Source: Thioglobus_A sp964344985 (GTDB lineage Bacteria > Pseudomonadota > Gammaproteobacteria > PS1 > Pseudothioglobaceae). From it: a stretch of DNA of 32,566 bases. Each line of letters starts with the position of its first letter. The first letter of the stretch is position 1. This document shows, one piece after another, positions 17,723 through 25,983 of the stretch. A program made the translations under genes and the position numbers. The notes under the pieces are model-generated. The model did not search any database. It was given only the letters and a program-made list of their open reading frames with translations, and had not been told where the DNA came from. Location: NCBI GenBank assembly GCA_964344985.1, contig CAYFPI010000016.1, forward strand, positions 1 through 32,566, read 5' to 3'.

Positions 17723-18815
17723 ATTAAAGAATACAGATCAATCAGCCAGACGTGGCAAGATGATTTTTGATAGGGGTGTGGTTGAAACACCTGCTTTTAT
17801 GCCTGTTGGAACCTATGGCACGGTTAAAGCCATGACACCTGAAGAAGTAGAAGGTATTGGCGCACAAATTATCCTAGGCAATACCTTTCACTTAGCAATT
17901 ACACCAGGCGTTCAAGTGATTCAGGCACATGGTGATTTGCATGACTTTATGCATTGGCAAGGTCCAATACTAACTGACTCGGGTGGTTTTCAAGTATTTA
18001 GCTTAGGAGATATGCGAAAAATTAGTGAAAAAGGTGTGGATTTTCGCTCTCCTAAAGATGGCTCTAAAATATTCATGGGTCCAGAAGAGTCTATGGAAAT
18101 TCAACACCAATTAGGCTCTGATATTGTTATGATTTTTGATGAGTGTACACCTTATCCTGCCGATAAAACAACAGCTGATCAATCCATGCAACTATCTCTT
18201 AGGTGGGCTAGGCGCTCAAAAGATCATCATGATAAGCTTAATAATACTAACGCACTATTTGGCATTGTGCAAGGCGGTATGTATGAAGATCTTCGTAGTG
18301 AATCTGCTAAAGCGCTAATTGAAATTGGTTTTGACGGATTTGCAATTGGCGGGTTAAGTGTGGGCGAGCCAAAAGAAGAGATGATTAAAGTATTAGACTA
18401 TTTGCCAGATCAGCTTCCCAAAGATAAGCCTAGGTATTTAATGGGTGTTGGTACTCCAAGTGATCTGGTAGAGGCGGTGGAGCGCGGCATTGATATGTTT
18501 GACTGTGTAATGCCAACACGCAATGCAAGGAATGGATATTTGTTTACTTCCTCAGGCATTGTTAAAATTCGCAATGCGCAATACAAGCTGGACACCTCAG
18601 CTCTAGATGAGCGTTGTGAGTGCTATACGTGTAAAAATTACACAAAATCATATCTTCATCACCTGCAGCGCAAAAACGAGATATTGGGTGCAAGACTAAA
18701 CACCATTCATAATTTATATTACTATCAAGATCTAATGTCACAAATGCGAGTAGCTATTGAAAATAATACTTTTTCTGAGTTTAAAGAAGGATTTTACTCT
18801 TTGCAAAAGAGCTGA
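17712..18815 (+). CDS. tgt: Queuine tRNA-ribosyltransferase (tRNA-guanine transglycosylase)
   Basis: Tgt replaces guanine 34 of tRNAs for Asp, Asn, His and Tyr with the queuosine precursor preQ1. The general base Asp89 is in LTDSGGFQVFSL and the nucleophile Asp264 in MFDCVMPTRNARNG. The zinc site is Cys302, Cys304 and Cys307 (CECYTC) with His333 in LNTIHN. The 367-residue length matches the family. It starts inside the end of the ABC exporter gene, so it belongs to the same transcript. queA, queG, yajC and secD are not next to it here. Confidence 0.97.
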   Translation: MKFKLKNTDQSARRGKMIFDRGVVETPAFMPVGTYGTVKAMTPEEVEGIGAQIILGNTFHLAITPGVQVIQAHGDLHDFMHWQGPILTDSGGFQVFSLGDMRKISEKGVDFRSPKDGSKIFMGPEESMEIQHQLGSDIVMIFDECTPYPADKTTADQSMQLSLRWARRSKDHHDKLNNTNALFGIVQGGMYEDLRSESAKALIEIGFDGFAIGGLSVGEPKEEMIKVLDYLPDQLPKDKPRYLMGVGTPSDLVEAVERGIDMFDCVMPTRNARNGYLFTSSGIVKIRNAQYKLDTSALDERCECYTCKNYTKSYLHHLQRKNEILGARLNTIHNLYYYQDLMSQMRVAIENNTFSEFKEGFYSLQKS

Positions 18816-18818
18816 TTA

Positions 18819-19184
18819 ATGAGTGCTCGATTGTTATTTTTTGTAGATGAGGGTGGGTTTGAAGATTACACCCCTTTGTTTGTAGAAAAAGGTTTTAAGG
18901 TAGATTTTGAAGACTCTCAAAGGAAAGCAACAAAACTTGCCAAGAAAAATAATTACCAAGTTTTAGTGGCAGAGTTTAGCCACAATCCAGAATTTCGAGA
19001 TCGAGTTAGCAATATTGAGTCATTGCTAGCAACTTTAGAAGGAAACTCTCCAGAGGCTAAAATTATTATTTTGTATGATGAGATCAATCAACCCCAACTT
19101 GATCAACTAAAGTCTCGTTACCGAATGGATCATACGTTGAGTTTCCCTATTGATAAGGTGTTACTTAATAATTGTCTCAGTTAA
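18819..19184 (+). CDS. Unrecognised 121-residue protein, possible receiver-like fold
   Basis: I cannot name this protein. It starts three bases after tgt. Alternating strands and helices are visible: RLLFFVDE, GFKVDFEDS, YQVLVAEFS, AKIIILYDE and HTLSFPID, a pattern like the alpha/beta fold of response-regulator receiver domains. It lacks the usual phospho-acceptor Asp at the end of the third strand, since VLVAEFS has Glu there, and no output domain follows. It may be a pseudo-receiver or a different small alpha/beta protein. Its last 24 bases overlap the end of mrdA on the other strand. Confidence 0.7.
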   Translation: MSARLLFFVDEGGFEDYTPLFVEKGFKVDFEDSQRKATKLAKKNNYQVLVAEFSHNPEFRDRVSNIESLLATLEGNSPEAKIIILYDEINQPQLDQLKSRYRMDHTLSFPIDKVLLNNCLS

Positions 19185-21011
19185 TTTTTTATTAAAGTGT
19201 ACATCTAACACTTTGCGTGCAAGTGGCGCAGCTTTTGAGCTGCCACTGCCTGCATTTTCAACAATGATAGCAATGGCAATTTCAGGGTCTTCTATGGGTG
19301 CAAATCCAGTAAAAAGAGCATGATCCCTTAGTTTTTCTTCGTATTTTTCAGCAATATATTCTTCTTCAGCATCAAGTCCAAATACTTGTGCCGTACCTGT
19401 TTTTCCAGCTAATGTATACCCAAGGTTTTTATTAAGTCTTCTAGCAGTTCCTTTTGGTGAGTAAATGGTCATTTTCATCCCGTCAATAACTTCTTCCCAG
19501 TTCTTAATATTTTTTATTGGAATTTGTTGACTATTGGTGTTATTTTGAGCAATGAGAGCTCCGCCTGGAGTTTGTGTGTTTTTTAGTATTTTAGGTTGAA
19601 ATAGCCGGCCTTTATTGGCCAGTGCTGCTGTAGCAACAGCAAGCTGTAATGGACTAGAAGTCATAAATCCTTGGCCAATGCCAACAATTAGCGTTTCACC
19701 ACGATACCAAGGTTCATCACGATTGATTTTTTTCCATGCTTTAGAAGGAAGAATTCCGCCTTTTTCACCAGGAATATCAATACCTGTTTTTTGACCAAAG
19801 TTAAATAAATTTAAACTCTCGTGAAGTGAATCAATACCCATTTTGTCAGCCAAATCATAGAAAAAAACATCACAAGATTGGGCAATAGAGTCTTTAACAT
19901 CAACATGAGAATGTCCGGTTCGCTTCCAGTCGTTAAACTTTCTTTTTACATTTGGCAATCGATAAAACCCAGGGCAAAACGTTTTACTTTCATGGGTGAT
20001 AATGCCTTTTTCTAAGCCTGCAAGAGCAACCATAGGTTTGACAGTTGACCCAGGTGGGTACAAACCTTGAATGGCTCTATTGAGTTGTGGAATGTCAGTT
20101 GAGGTTTGTAATTTTTTATAATTTTCATGTGAGATTCCATTAACAAACCAGTTGGGGTTGTAAGTTGGCGTGCTCACCAAGGTGAGCACTTCGCCATTTT
20201 TAACATTTACAACAACAATAGCGCCTCGTTTATCTTTGAGCACTTCTTCTGCTTTGAGTTGCATGTCTAAATCAAGACTTAGATATAAGTTCTGTCCGGA
20301 GATGGCAGGCTGAATGATGGTGGTATCAATAATTCTACCACTTACATTTCTCTCAATTTGCTTTAGACCACTAGTGCCGTGAAGTAAGTGTTCATATTGT
20401 TTTTCAATGCCTAGTTTTCCAACAAAATCTGTTCCTAGATAATTGCCTTTATCGTAGTTAAGCTTATCTGTTTTATTCATCCTGGATACATAGCCAAGAG
20501 CATGAACACTAGACTGACCATTTGGATAAACTCGATGAAAATAAGGTTCGGTCTCAACACCAATGAAATCGTTACTGACTAAAAATTTAGATGCTTGAGC
20601 ATGATTTAAATTATGCTTAATAGGAATAGAGTGAAACTTCTTATAACGCTTTTTAGTTTTATTAAAACGCTTAATATCATCATCATCAATAAATCCAGAT
20701 TTTTTCAGTTTTAAGAGTGTTTTTTGAATATTTTTGGTTTTCTCAGGTGTGAGTGTTAATCTGAATGATAATTTATTGGTGGCAAGAACATGGCCATTAC
20801 GATCAAATATTTTTCCACGATCAGGGGTAATTGGCAGAGTTCGCATTTGGTTTCCCAGTGCTTCCTCTAAATAATACTTATGACTAACAACTTGCAAATT
20901 GTAAATGCGCACAATCAGCAACAAAGTTAATAAAAAGATAAAGACAAGTGCAAACTTTAATCGGGTAGAAAGAATTTTACTTTCTACATGCGTATTACCA
21001 ATATTATCCAT
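19161..21011 (-). CDS. mrdA: Penicillin-binding protein 2 (peptidoglycan transpeptidase of the elongation machinery)
   Basis: PBP2 cross-links new peptidoglycan during side-wall growth, working with MreBCD and RodA. A single membrane anchor lies at about residues 19-38. The dimerisation domain follows (ITPDRGKIFDRNGHVLATN). The transpeptidase domain has the catalytic Ser322 in STVK (322-325), SCD at 379-381 and KTGT at 537-540. The 616-residue length is usual. It is the last gene of mreB-mreC-mreD-mrdA and lies three bases after mreD. rodA, which often follows, is absent; instead the end runs 24 bases into a converging gene. Confidence 0.96.
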   Translation of the reverse strand: MDNIGNTHVESKILSTRLKFALVFIFLLTLLLIVRIYNLQVVSHKYYLEEALGNQMRTLPITPDRGKIFDRNGHVLATNKLSFRLTLTPEKTKNIQKTLLKLKKSGFIDDDDIKRFNKTKKRYKKFHSIPIKHNLNHAQASKFLVSNDFIGVETEPYFHRVYPNGQSSVHALGYVSRMNKTDKLNYDKGNYLGTDFVGKLGIEKQYEHLLHGTSGLKQIERNVSGRIIDTTIIQPAISGQNLYLSLDLDMQLKAEEVLKDKRGAIVVVNVKNGEVLTLVSTPTYNPNWFVNGISHENYKKLQTSTDIPQLNRAIQGLYPPGSTVKPMVALAGLEKGIITHESKTFCPGFYRLPNVKRKFNDWKRTGHSHVDVKDSIAQSCDVFFYDLADKMGIDSLHESLNLFNFGQKTGIDIPGEKGGILPSKAWKKINRDEPWYRGETLIVGIGQGFMTSSPLQLAVATAALANKGRLFQPKILKNTQTPGGALIAQNNTNSQQIPIKNIKNWEEVIDGMKMTIYSPKGTARRLNKNLGYTLAGKTGTAQVFGLDAEEEYIAEKYEEKLRDHALFTGFAPIEDPEIAIAIIVENAGSGSSKAAPLARKVLDVHFNKKLTETIIK

Positions 21012-21014
21012 TGA

Positions 21015-21485
21015 TTATTGATGTTTGCATTTTTCTAAAAAGAATCGAATAACTGGCCAAACCAGTGCACCGCTGAGTGGTGCGATTAATAGGTAATAAT
21101 TAAATACCAAGCCGTGTATTAATAGATGTGTTAGCAAGAAAAAGGACAAATAAATACATCCGGAAACAAAAACATATACTTGCTGAGTGCTTAAATTAGA
21201 AACAAAAAATGATTGTTTGACATTATCAATAAATACACTGCCCATAATTAGTGCTAACGCATTTTGACCTAACACGTCTCCATGCATAATATCAATCAAA
21301 ACACCCAGTATTAAAGCGATAAAAAACTTTCCCTTTGCTGGAAAATTAACCAGCCAATAGGTATAGAACAACAATAGCCAAAAAGGCGATGCATCTAACA
21401 AGATTCCGTTTAAAGGTAGAGCGCTTAAAATTAGCGCAAATAGCGTAATTTTTAATAAAAACAGGTAAGGTCTTTGAGTGTTCAT
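21015..21485 (-). CDS. mreD: Rod shape-determining protein MreD
   Basis: MreD is a small inner-membrane protein of the elongasome that contacts MreC and PBP2. The 156 residues are almost all hydrophobic, with about five membrane segments (for example LLKITLFALILSALPLNGIL and FFIALILGVLIDIMHGDVLG). The motif LGVLIDIMHGDVLGQNAL is typical of MreD. The start overlaps the mreC stop by four bases, and the gene sits in the canonical mreBCD order. Confidence 0.93.
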   Translation of the reverse strand: MNTQRPYLFLLKITLFALILSALPLNGILLDASPFWLLLFYTYWLVNFPAKGKFFIALILGVLIDIMHGDVLGQNALALIMGSVFIDNVKQSFFVSNLSTQQVYVFVSGCIYLSFFLLTHLLIHGLVFNYYLLIAPLSGALVWPVIRFFLEKCKHQ

Positions 21486-22285
21486 AACGAATCAGCCGCA
21501 ACAATAATAACAAACTCTAAAGATTGAGTATCTTGAATGGGTTTGAGTTGAATGTGTAAAAAAGGTTCGTTTTTGTGCTGCTCGACATGTGTAACTTTTC
21601 CTAGCGGATAGCCCTCTGGAAACTTACCTCCTATTGAGCTACTTAAAAACAAATCACCAGTTTTTATATCTGCTCCTGGTTCGACAAAATTAACACTTAA
21701 TAAGTGTTTGTTTTCTGCCACCCCTTGGCTAATACCTTGAACGCCATTTCTAGAGTTTTTTACAGGTATGTATTGAGTAGGGTCGCTTGCTATTAGGATA
21801 GTGGCATATTCAGGTGTTACTTGCGAGACTTGACCGATAATACCTTTTGCACCTAGAGCGACATAACCCACTTTTATATTGTGATTACTACCTTTGTTGA
21901 TAATAATTTGTTTTTTTAATCGAGACTGACTGATAGAGCTGACACGACTCAAAACTAATTTTTGTTGTTTGATTTGGTAGCTTGATTCTAATAACGCTTT
22001 AAGTTTTTTGTTTTCTAGTGATAGGGTGTAAGTGTTTTGTAGTTGCGCCTTAAGTTTAGCAACTTCAGTTTCTAAGTTGTTATTTTTGTTAATAAGTTGG
22101 TCTTTACTGGTACCCTGTTCATCAATCCAGGTGTAGATTTGTCGAGGCAAGTCTACCAGCATATAAATGGGTGATATTAAACTGGCAATGGCTTGTCTTG
22201 TCTGGTTAAGGTAAGATAGTTTGAAATCAATAATGATTAAAAAAATACAGATCAGTATAGGAATAAAGAGCTTAAGCAACTTCAT
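21482..22285 (-). CDS. mreC: Rod shape-determining protein MreC
   Basis: MreC is a bitopic protein whose periplasmic part forms filaments and activates PBP2. One membrane segment lies near residues 7-24 (LFIPILICIFLIIIDF). A coiled coil follows at about 62-100 (rich in Asn, Leu, Glu and Lys: NKNNNLETEVAKLKAQLQNT). The beta-rich region then includes INKGSNHNIKVGYVALGAKG and IIGQVSQVTPEYATILIASD. The usual length is 267 residues. It starts 29 bases after the mreB stop. Confidence 0.95.
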   Translation of the reverse strand: MKLLKLFIPILICIFLIIIDFKLSYLNQTRQAIASLISPIYMLVDLPRQIYTWIDEQGTSKDQLINKNNNLETEVAKLKAQLQNTYTLSLENKKLKALLESSYQIKQQKLVLSRVSSISQSRLKKQIIINKGSNHNIKVGYVALGAKGIIGQVSQVTPEYATILIASDPTQYIPVKNSRNGVQGISQGVAENKHLLSVNFVEPGADIKTGDLFLSSSIGGKFPEGYPLGKVTHVEQHKNEPFLHIQLKPIQDTQSLEFVIIVAADSL

Positions 22286-22314
22286 GTATTTATCCCTATA
22301 ATAATCTTGGCGTT

Positions 22315-23346
22315 TTACTCAGCAGCCAAAAATCCCATGTTGTGTTTGCTGATCATATCAAGTGCAACACCACCACCGCGTGCAACACAAGTTAGTGGAT
22401 CATCAGCAATGCGAACAGGTAGGTTGGTTTCTTGATTAATAAGTTTATCTAGACCGTCTAGTAGCGCACCACCACCAGTTAGTACTAAGCCATTTTCGGC
22501 AATGTCAGAACTTAATTCTGGCGGTGTTTTTTCTAGTGCTGTTCTCACTGAACTAATGATGGTTTTAAGTGGCTCTTGAAGTGCTTCTAGAATTTCCGTA
22601 TTGGTAATTTCAAAACTAACTGGAATGCCTTTAGCAACATCACGCCCTCTAAATTCAATTTTCTTAACCGCTGTTGATTTAAAGGCAGATCCTACTTCTT
22701 CTTTAATTTGCTCTGCAGTAGCAGGGCCAATAATAATGCCGTGTTCTCTACGAACAAATCTAACAATAGTATCGTCAAACACATCACCACCTACCCTTAG
22801 CGAGTCAGAGTAAACAATGCCGTTAAGTGACATAATGGCAATCTCAGTGGTACCACCACCAATATCAATTACCATAGCACCTGAGGCTTCTTCAATAGCC
22901 ATACCAGCACCAAGTGCTGCAGCCATTGGTTCTTCAATAAGATACACATCGCGTGCGCCAGCACCAACTGCACTCTCTTTAATAGCACGACGCTCTACTT
23001 GAGTAGCACCGCAAGGAACACAAATAAGCACCTTAGGGCTTGGCGAGAAAAATCCAGATTTCAATACTTTGCGAATAAAGTGTTGCAGCATTTTTTCAGT
23101 AACTTTAAAGTCAGCAATAACACCGTCTTTCATTGGTCGAATGGCCTCAATAGATCCAGGCGTTCTACCCAGCATGTTCTTTGCGTCTTGACCAACAGCA
23201 ATAACGGTAGCCTCCATCGATCCTTTATCATTACGAATAGCAACCACTGAAGGTTCATTTAATACCACTGCACCATCCATATAAACAAGCGTGTTGGCAG
23301 TACCTAAGTCAATGGATAAGCTTTGGCCTTTAAAAAAATTGAACAT
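22315..23346 (-). CDS. mreB: Rod shape-determining actin homologue MreB
   Basis: MreB is the ATP-binding bacterial actin that organises lateral cell-wall growth under the inner membrane. Phosphate-binding and connecting motifs are visible: SIDLGTANTLVYMDG near the N-terminus, VGQDAKNMLGRTPG, LIEEPMAAALGAG, VIDIGGGTTEIAIMSL and LVLTGGGALLDGLD. At 343 residues it has the normal length. It is the first gene of the cell-shape operon and diverges from the fumarase gene. Its retention suggests a rod-shaped or elongating cell. Confidence 0.98.
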   Translation of the reverse strand: MFNFFKGQSLSIDLGTANTLVYMDGAVVLNEPSVVAIRNDKGSMEATVIAVGQDAKNMLGRTPGSIEAIRPMKDGVIADFKVTEKMLQHFIRKVLKSGFFSPSPKVLICVPCGATQVERRAIKESAVGAGARDVYLIEEPMAAALGAGMAIEEASGAMVIDIGGGTTEIAIMSLNGIVYSDSLRVGGDVFDDTIVRFVRREHGIIIGPATAEQIKEEVGSAFKSTAVKKIEFRGRDVAKGIPVSFEITNTEILEALQEPLKTIISSVRTALEKTPPELSSDIAENGLVLTGGGALLDGLDKLINQETNLPVRIADDPLTCVARGGGVALDMISKHNMGFLAAE

Positions 23347-23383
23347 AGAAATTCCTGATTAAATATTAGTGAAATAAAGAGAT

Positions 23384-23413
23384 ATAATACTATAAAAATT
23401 AGACAATATTCAA
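23384..23413 (-). promoter_or_regulatory. Candidate promoter of the mreBCD-mrdA operon
   Basis: On the minus strand, TTGAAT (23413-23408) and TATTAT (23389-23384) are 18 bases apart, about 38 bases before the mreB ATG. The same stretch contains TATAAT on the plus strand (23383-23388), which could be the -10 of the diverging fumarase gene, though no good -35 goes with it. The two promoters would compete for the same DNA. Confidence 0.4.
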
Positions 23414-23425
23414 GGTGTTATAAAT

Positions 23426-24922
23426 ATGAAAATTCAGCAAAAACATGTGATTGAAAGCGTCTGTAATGCCCTGCAATATATTTCTTATTACCATACACCT
23501 GATTTTGTTAAAGCAATGGCAGGTGCGTATGAAAAAGAAACACATCAATCGGCTAAAAATGCCATAGCACAAATTTTAATTAATTCAAAAATGGCTGCCT
23601 TAGGAAAGCGACCATTGTGTCAAGACACTGGTATTGTGAATGTTTTTGTAGAAGTGGGTATGGACGTTAGTTGGGAGACTGATTTATCTTTGGAAGATAT
23701 GATTAATGAAGGTGTTAGACAAGCCTTTACCGACGTTCAAAATCCACTTCGCGCTTCTATTGTTAAAGATCCGTTGTTTTCTAGAGTTAATACCAAAGAC
23801 AATACGCCTGCGGTTATTCATACGAAAGTAGTTAAAGGAAATGAGTTGAATTTTATTGTGGCCGCCAAAGGGTGTGGTTCTGAAAATAAAGCCAAATTTA
23901 CCATTCTTAATCCTTCTGCAAGTGTTGCTGATTGGGTGCTTGATATGATTCCTACCATGGGTGCAGGATGGTGCCCGCCAGGCATTATTGGTATTGGTGT
24001 GGGCGGTACTGCAGAAAAAGCCATGCTAATGGCAAAAGAAAGTTTAATGGATCCAATAGATATTCACAATGTCGCACAAAAAACCAATCAAAGTGATATT
24101 GAAAAATTCCGCCTAGAACTTATGGATAAGATTAATAATCTTAGCATTGGTGCGCAAGGGTTAGGCGGCTTAACAACAGTACTGGATGTCAAGATCAAAG
24201 ATTACCCAACTCATGCAGCCTCTCAAGCAGTTGCCATGATTCCAAATTGTGCTGCCACTCGTCATCTGCATTTTTCTCTAGACGGTTCAGGTGTGGCGCA
24301 GTTGCCAGAAGTTGATATGGATATTTATCCAGAACTAGAAATGGATTATTCTCAATATAANNNNNNNNNNGTTAATCTTGATTCGTTAACTCGCAGTCAA
24401 ATGAGTGATTGGAATATTGGTGATACGCTGTTATTAACTGGCACAATCATTACTGGGCGTGATGCAGCTCATGCGCGCCTTAAGCAAATGCTTGACAATG
24501 GCGAGGGCCTGCCAAAAGGCGTTAATTTTGACAATAAATTTATTTATTATGTAGGCCCGGTTGATGCGGTGGGCGATGAAGTAATTGGCCCTGCAGGACC
24601 AACAACAGCTACTCGAATGGATAGGTATACCGATATAATGCTTGAGAATACTAATATTTTAGGCATGATTGGTAAGGCAGAGCGTGGCCAGCAAAGCGTT
24701 GATAGTATTAAAAAACATCAGGCAAGTTATTTAATTGCTGTGGGTGGGGCAGCGTATTTAATTTCTAAATCAATTAAAAAAGCTAAAAAAATTGCTTTTG
24801 AAGATCTTGGAATGGAAGCCATATATGAACTTGAAGTAGAGGATATGCCGGTTACTGTAGCAGTTGACTCCAATGGTGACAATATCCATAGTATTTTTCA
24901 AAAACTACAAACTATCAACTAA
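23426..24922 (+). CDS. fumA: Class I (Fe-S dependent) fumarate hydratase
   Basis: This enzyme interconverts fumarate and malate in the citric acid cycle using an oxygen-sensitive [4Fe-4S] cluster. The alpha part (residues 1 to about 310) contains CQDTG with Cys65, KGCGSENKAKF, Cys183 in CPPGIIGIGVGGTAEKA and Cys275 in PNCAATRHLHF. The 65/183/275 spacing matches the three cluster ligands of characterised class I fumarases. The beta part starts after the gap with VNLDSLTRSQMSDWNIGDTL and includes TGTIITGRDAAHARLKQML and VGPVDAVGDEVIGPAGPTTA. About 500 residues fits the shorter single-chain class I form. A tartrate-dehydratase role is less likely because that enzyme has separate subunits. Ten N (24361-24370) fall near the link between the parts. 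Confidence 0.92.
   Translation: MKIQQKHVIESVCNALQYISYYHTPDFVKAMAGAYEKETHQSAKNAIAQILINSKMAALGKRPLCQDTGIVNVFVEVGMDVSWETDLSLEDMINEGVRQAFTDVQNPLRASIVKDPLFSRVNTKDNTPAVIHTKVVKGNELNFIVAAKGCGSENKAKFTILNPSASVADWVLDMIPTMGAGWCPPGIIGIGVGGTAEKAMLMAKESLMDPIDIHNVAQKTNQSDIEKFRLELMDKINNLSIGAQGLGGLTTVLDVKIKDYPTHAASQAVAMIPNCAATRHLHFSLDGSGVAQLPEVDMDIYPELEMDYSQYXXXXVNLDSLTRSQMSDWNIGDTLLLTGTIITGRDAAHARLKQMLDNGEGLPKGVNFDNKFIYYVGPVDAVGDEVIGPAGPTTATRMDRYTDIMLENTNILGMIGKAERGQQSVDSIKKHQASYLIAVGGAAYLISKSIKKAKKIAFEDLGMEAIYELEVEDMPVTVAVDSNGDNIHSIFQKLQTIN
24361..24370. other. Assembly gap (10 N) inside the fumarase gene
   Basis: The frame is the same on both sides with ten bases, so the real length is 1 modulo 3. It sits close to the boundary between the alpha and beta parts. 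Confidence 0.95.
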
Positions 24923-25212
24923 TGTTCGCAGTAATTTTTAGCGCAAAGATAAACGAATTGGATGACGAATATTTTCAATTGGTTGAAAATCTTAGAAACA
25001 AGGCTAAAGGGCATGGGTGTATAGACACATCATCAGTTTGTGAGAATGGTGAAGAAATCACAATATCATATTGGAACAGTTTAGAGCAGATTCAAAACTG
25101 GAAAAATGATTCAGACCATATAAAAGCCCAAAAACTTGGTAAGAACAAATATTACCAATCTTATTCTGTGCAAGTTGTTGATATTTTGCGCGAATATTCT
25201 CATAGCGTATAA
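24922..25212 (+). CDS. Small ABM-superfamily (antibiotic biosynthesis monooxygenase fold) protein
   Basis: This is a 96-residue protein of the ferredoxin-like ABM fold. It starts with a strand (MFAVIFSAKI), then a helix (EYFQLVENLRNKAKGHGC), then ITISYWNSLEQIQNWKNDSDHIKAQKLGKNKYYQSYSVQVV. The Ser/Tyr-Trp-x-x-x-x-x-Ile-x-x-Trp pattern followed by His is characteristic of the YdhR/ABM group. Members range from monooxygenases and haem-degrading enzymes to proteins with no known activity, so the reaction cannot be read from sequence. Its ATG shares one base with the fumarase stop, and its stop codon lies inside the -10 box of rnpB. Confidence 0.8.
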   Translation: MFAVIFSAKINELDDEYFQLVENLRNKAKGHGCIDTSSVCENGEEITISYWNSLEQIQNWKNDSDHIKAQKLGKNKYYQSYSVQVVDILREYSHSV

Positions 25213-25213
25213 T
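25186..25213 (+). promoter_or_regulatory. Promoter of the RNase P RNA gene
   Basis: A perfect TATAAT (25208-25213) ends eight bases before the 5' end of the RNA at 25222. TTGCGC (25186-25191) is 16 bases upstream. The -10 box contains the TAA stop (25210-25212) of the preceding gene. Confidence 0.7.
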
Positions 25214-25221
25214 TCACATCT

Positions 25222-25557
25222 GAAGTTGGTCGGATAGTCGCTAGAGCTATTGCTTTAGAGGAAAGTCCGGGCTCCAAAGAGCAAAGTGCTAGCTAACTGC
25301 TAGGTATGGTGACATAACGGAAAGTGCTGCAGAGATTTAAACTACCCATTTATGGGAAAAGGTGAGAAGGTGCGGTAAGAGCGCACCGCGCGGGAGGTAA
25401 CAACCGTGGCAAGGTAAACCCCACTTGGAGCAAGCTCAAATAGGCTGCCATTGATGTGGCTCGCATAAGGTAGCGGGTAGAGTGCTAAAGCGTCTTGGTA
25501 ACAATGCGCGTAGATGAATGACTATCTATTACAGAACCCGGCTTATAGACCGACTTC
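25222..25557 (+). ncRNA. rnpB: RNase P RNA (bacterial type A)
   Basis: This is the catalytic RNA of RNase P, which removes 5' leaders from tRNA precursors. The 5' GAAGTTGGTC (25222-25231) pairs over ten positions with the 3' GACCGACTTC (25548-25557), forming helix P1. Conserved elements in order are GAGGAAAGTCCGGGCTCC (25258-25275, P4 and flank), GGTAAACCCC (about 25414-25423), and ACAGAACCCGGCTTATAGAC near the 3' end, which supplies the other P4 strand. The length of about 336 bases is usual. The 5' and 3' ends are set from P1. Short reading frames within it are not genes. Confidence 0.97.
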
Positions 25558-25566
25558 ATTTTTTTT
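25548..25566 (+). terminator. T-run after the 3' strand of RNase P helix P1
   Basis: Eight T (25559-25566) come one base after the P1 3' strand. P1 pairs with the far 5' end of the RNA, so this is not a local hairpin. The T-run may act as the end signal with P1 or a local structure, and it also forms the start of the inverted repeat that follows. Confidence 0.45.
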
Positions 25567-25683
25567 ACTTCGTCTTTTGCCATTCTGCATTGTTATTTTC
25601 TGTACTCAATCGGTCATATGGTTTATCTATATTTCCTTATTCGATTGAAAATGTTTCGCAGAATGGCAAAATACTTGTAAAAA
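25562..25683. repeat. Long imperfect inverted repeat downstream of rnpB
   Basis: A perfect 14-bp pair is formed by TTTTGCCATTCTGC (25575-25588) and GCAGAATGGCAAAA (25658-25671). Outside it, TTTTTAC (25562-25568) pairs with GTAAAAA (25677-25683). Inside it, ATTTTC pairs with GAAAAT and CAATCG (25607-25612) with CGATTG (25642-25647). The blocks are separated by unpaired stretches of five to seven bases on one or both sides, and the terminal loop is about 29 bases. No reading frame with coding character lies within it. Confidence 0.75.
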
Positions 25684-25714
25684 CCGTTGTCTGTTTTTGT
25701 AGTAGAATAAGCTT

Positions 25715-25978
25715 ATGAGGGGAGTTTATAAACAAATAATTGTATCTTTATTGTTAATTGCATCGGCAAGTGTTGTTGCTGAAAAATCAATTCTATTTCA
25801 AGATAAAACCATTACCATCTTTACTGATAACACGGTGCTTTATGCTGATGGCAGCGTGCCAGTGTTTAAGCCTTCAAGCACATGGGTGGAAGAAGATTAC
25901 TTCACCCAACAAGAAAAATATTGCGAGGTTGATTCAAAATATACGGACAAGATTAAGAATGGTTTAAAGACTCAATAG
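25715..25978 (+). CDS. Small exported protein of unknown function
   Basis: This 87-residue protein is not recognised. The N-terminus (Arg and Lys, then IIVSLLLIASASVVA) is a clear Sec signal peptide with likely cleavage after residue 22. The mature part is about 65 residues, strand-rich at first (KTITIFTDNTVLYADGSVPV) and ending polar, with one cysteine. No Shine-Dalgarno is visible before the ATG, and no convincing promoter was found between the inverted repeat and the start. It converges with prmC, five bases away. Confidence 0.6.
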   Translation: MRGVYKQIIVSLLLIASASVVAEKSILFQDKTITIFTDNTVLYADGSVPVFKPSSTWVEEDYFTQQEKYCEVDSKYTDKIKNGLKTQ

Positions 25979-25983
25979 TAAAA

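Noticed and set aside
25562..25683. Inverted repeat as an integron attC site
   Set aside because: An attC site needs RYYYAAC and GTTRRRY ends; the outer arms here are TTTTTAC and GTAAAAA, and the site is 6 kb from the integrase.
25518..25718. 66-residue reading frame over the rnpB 3' end
   Set aside because: It lies across the conserved RNase P RNA and the inverted repeat, and has no ribosome-binding site or protein-like conservation.
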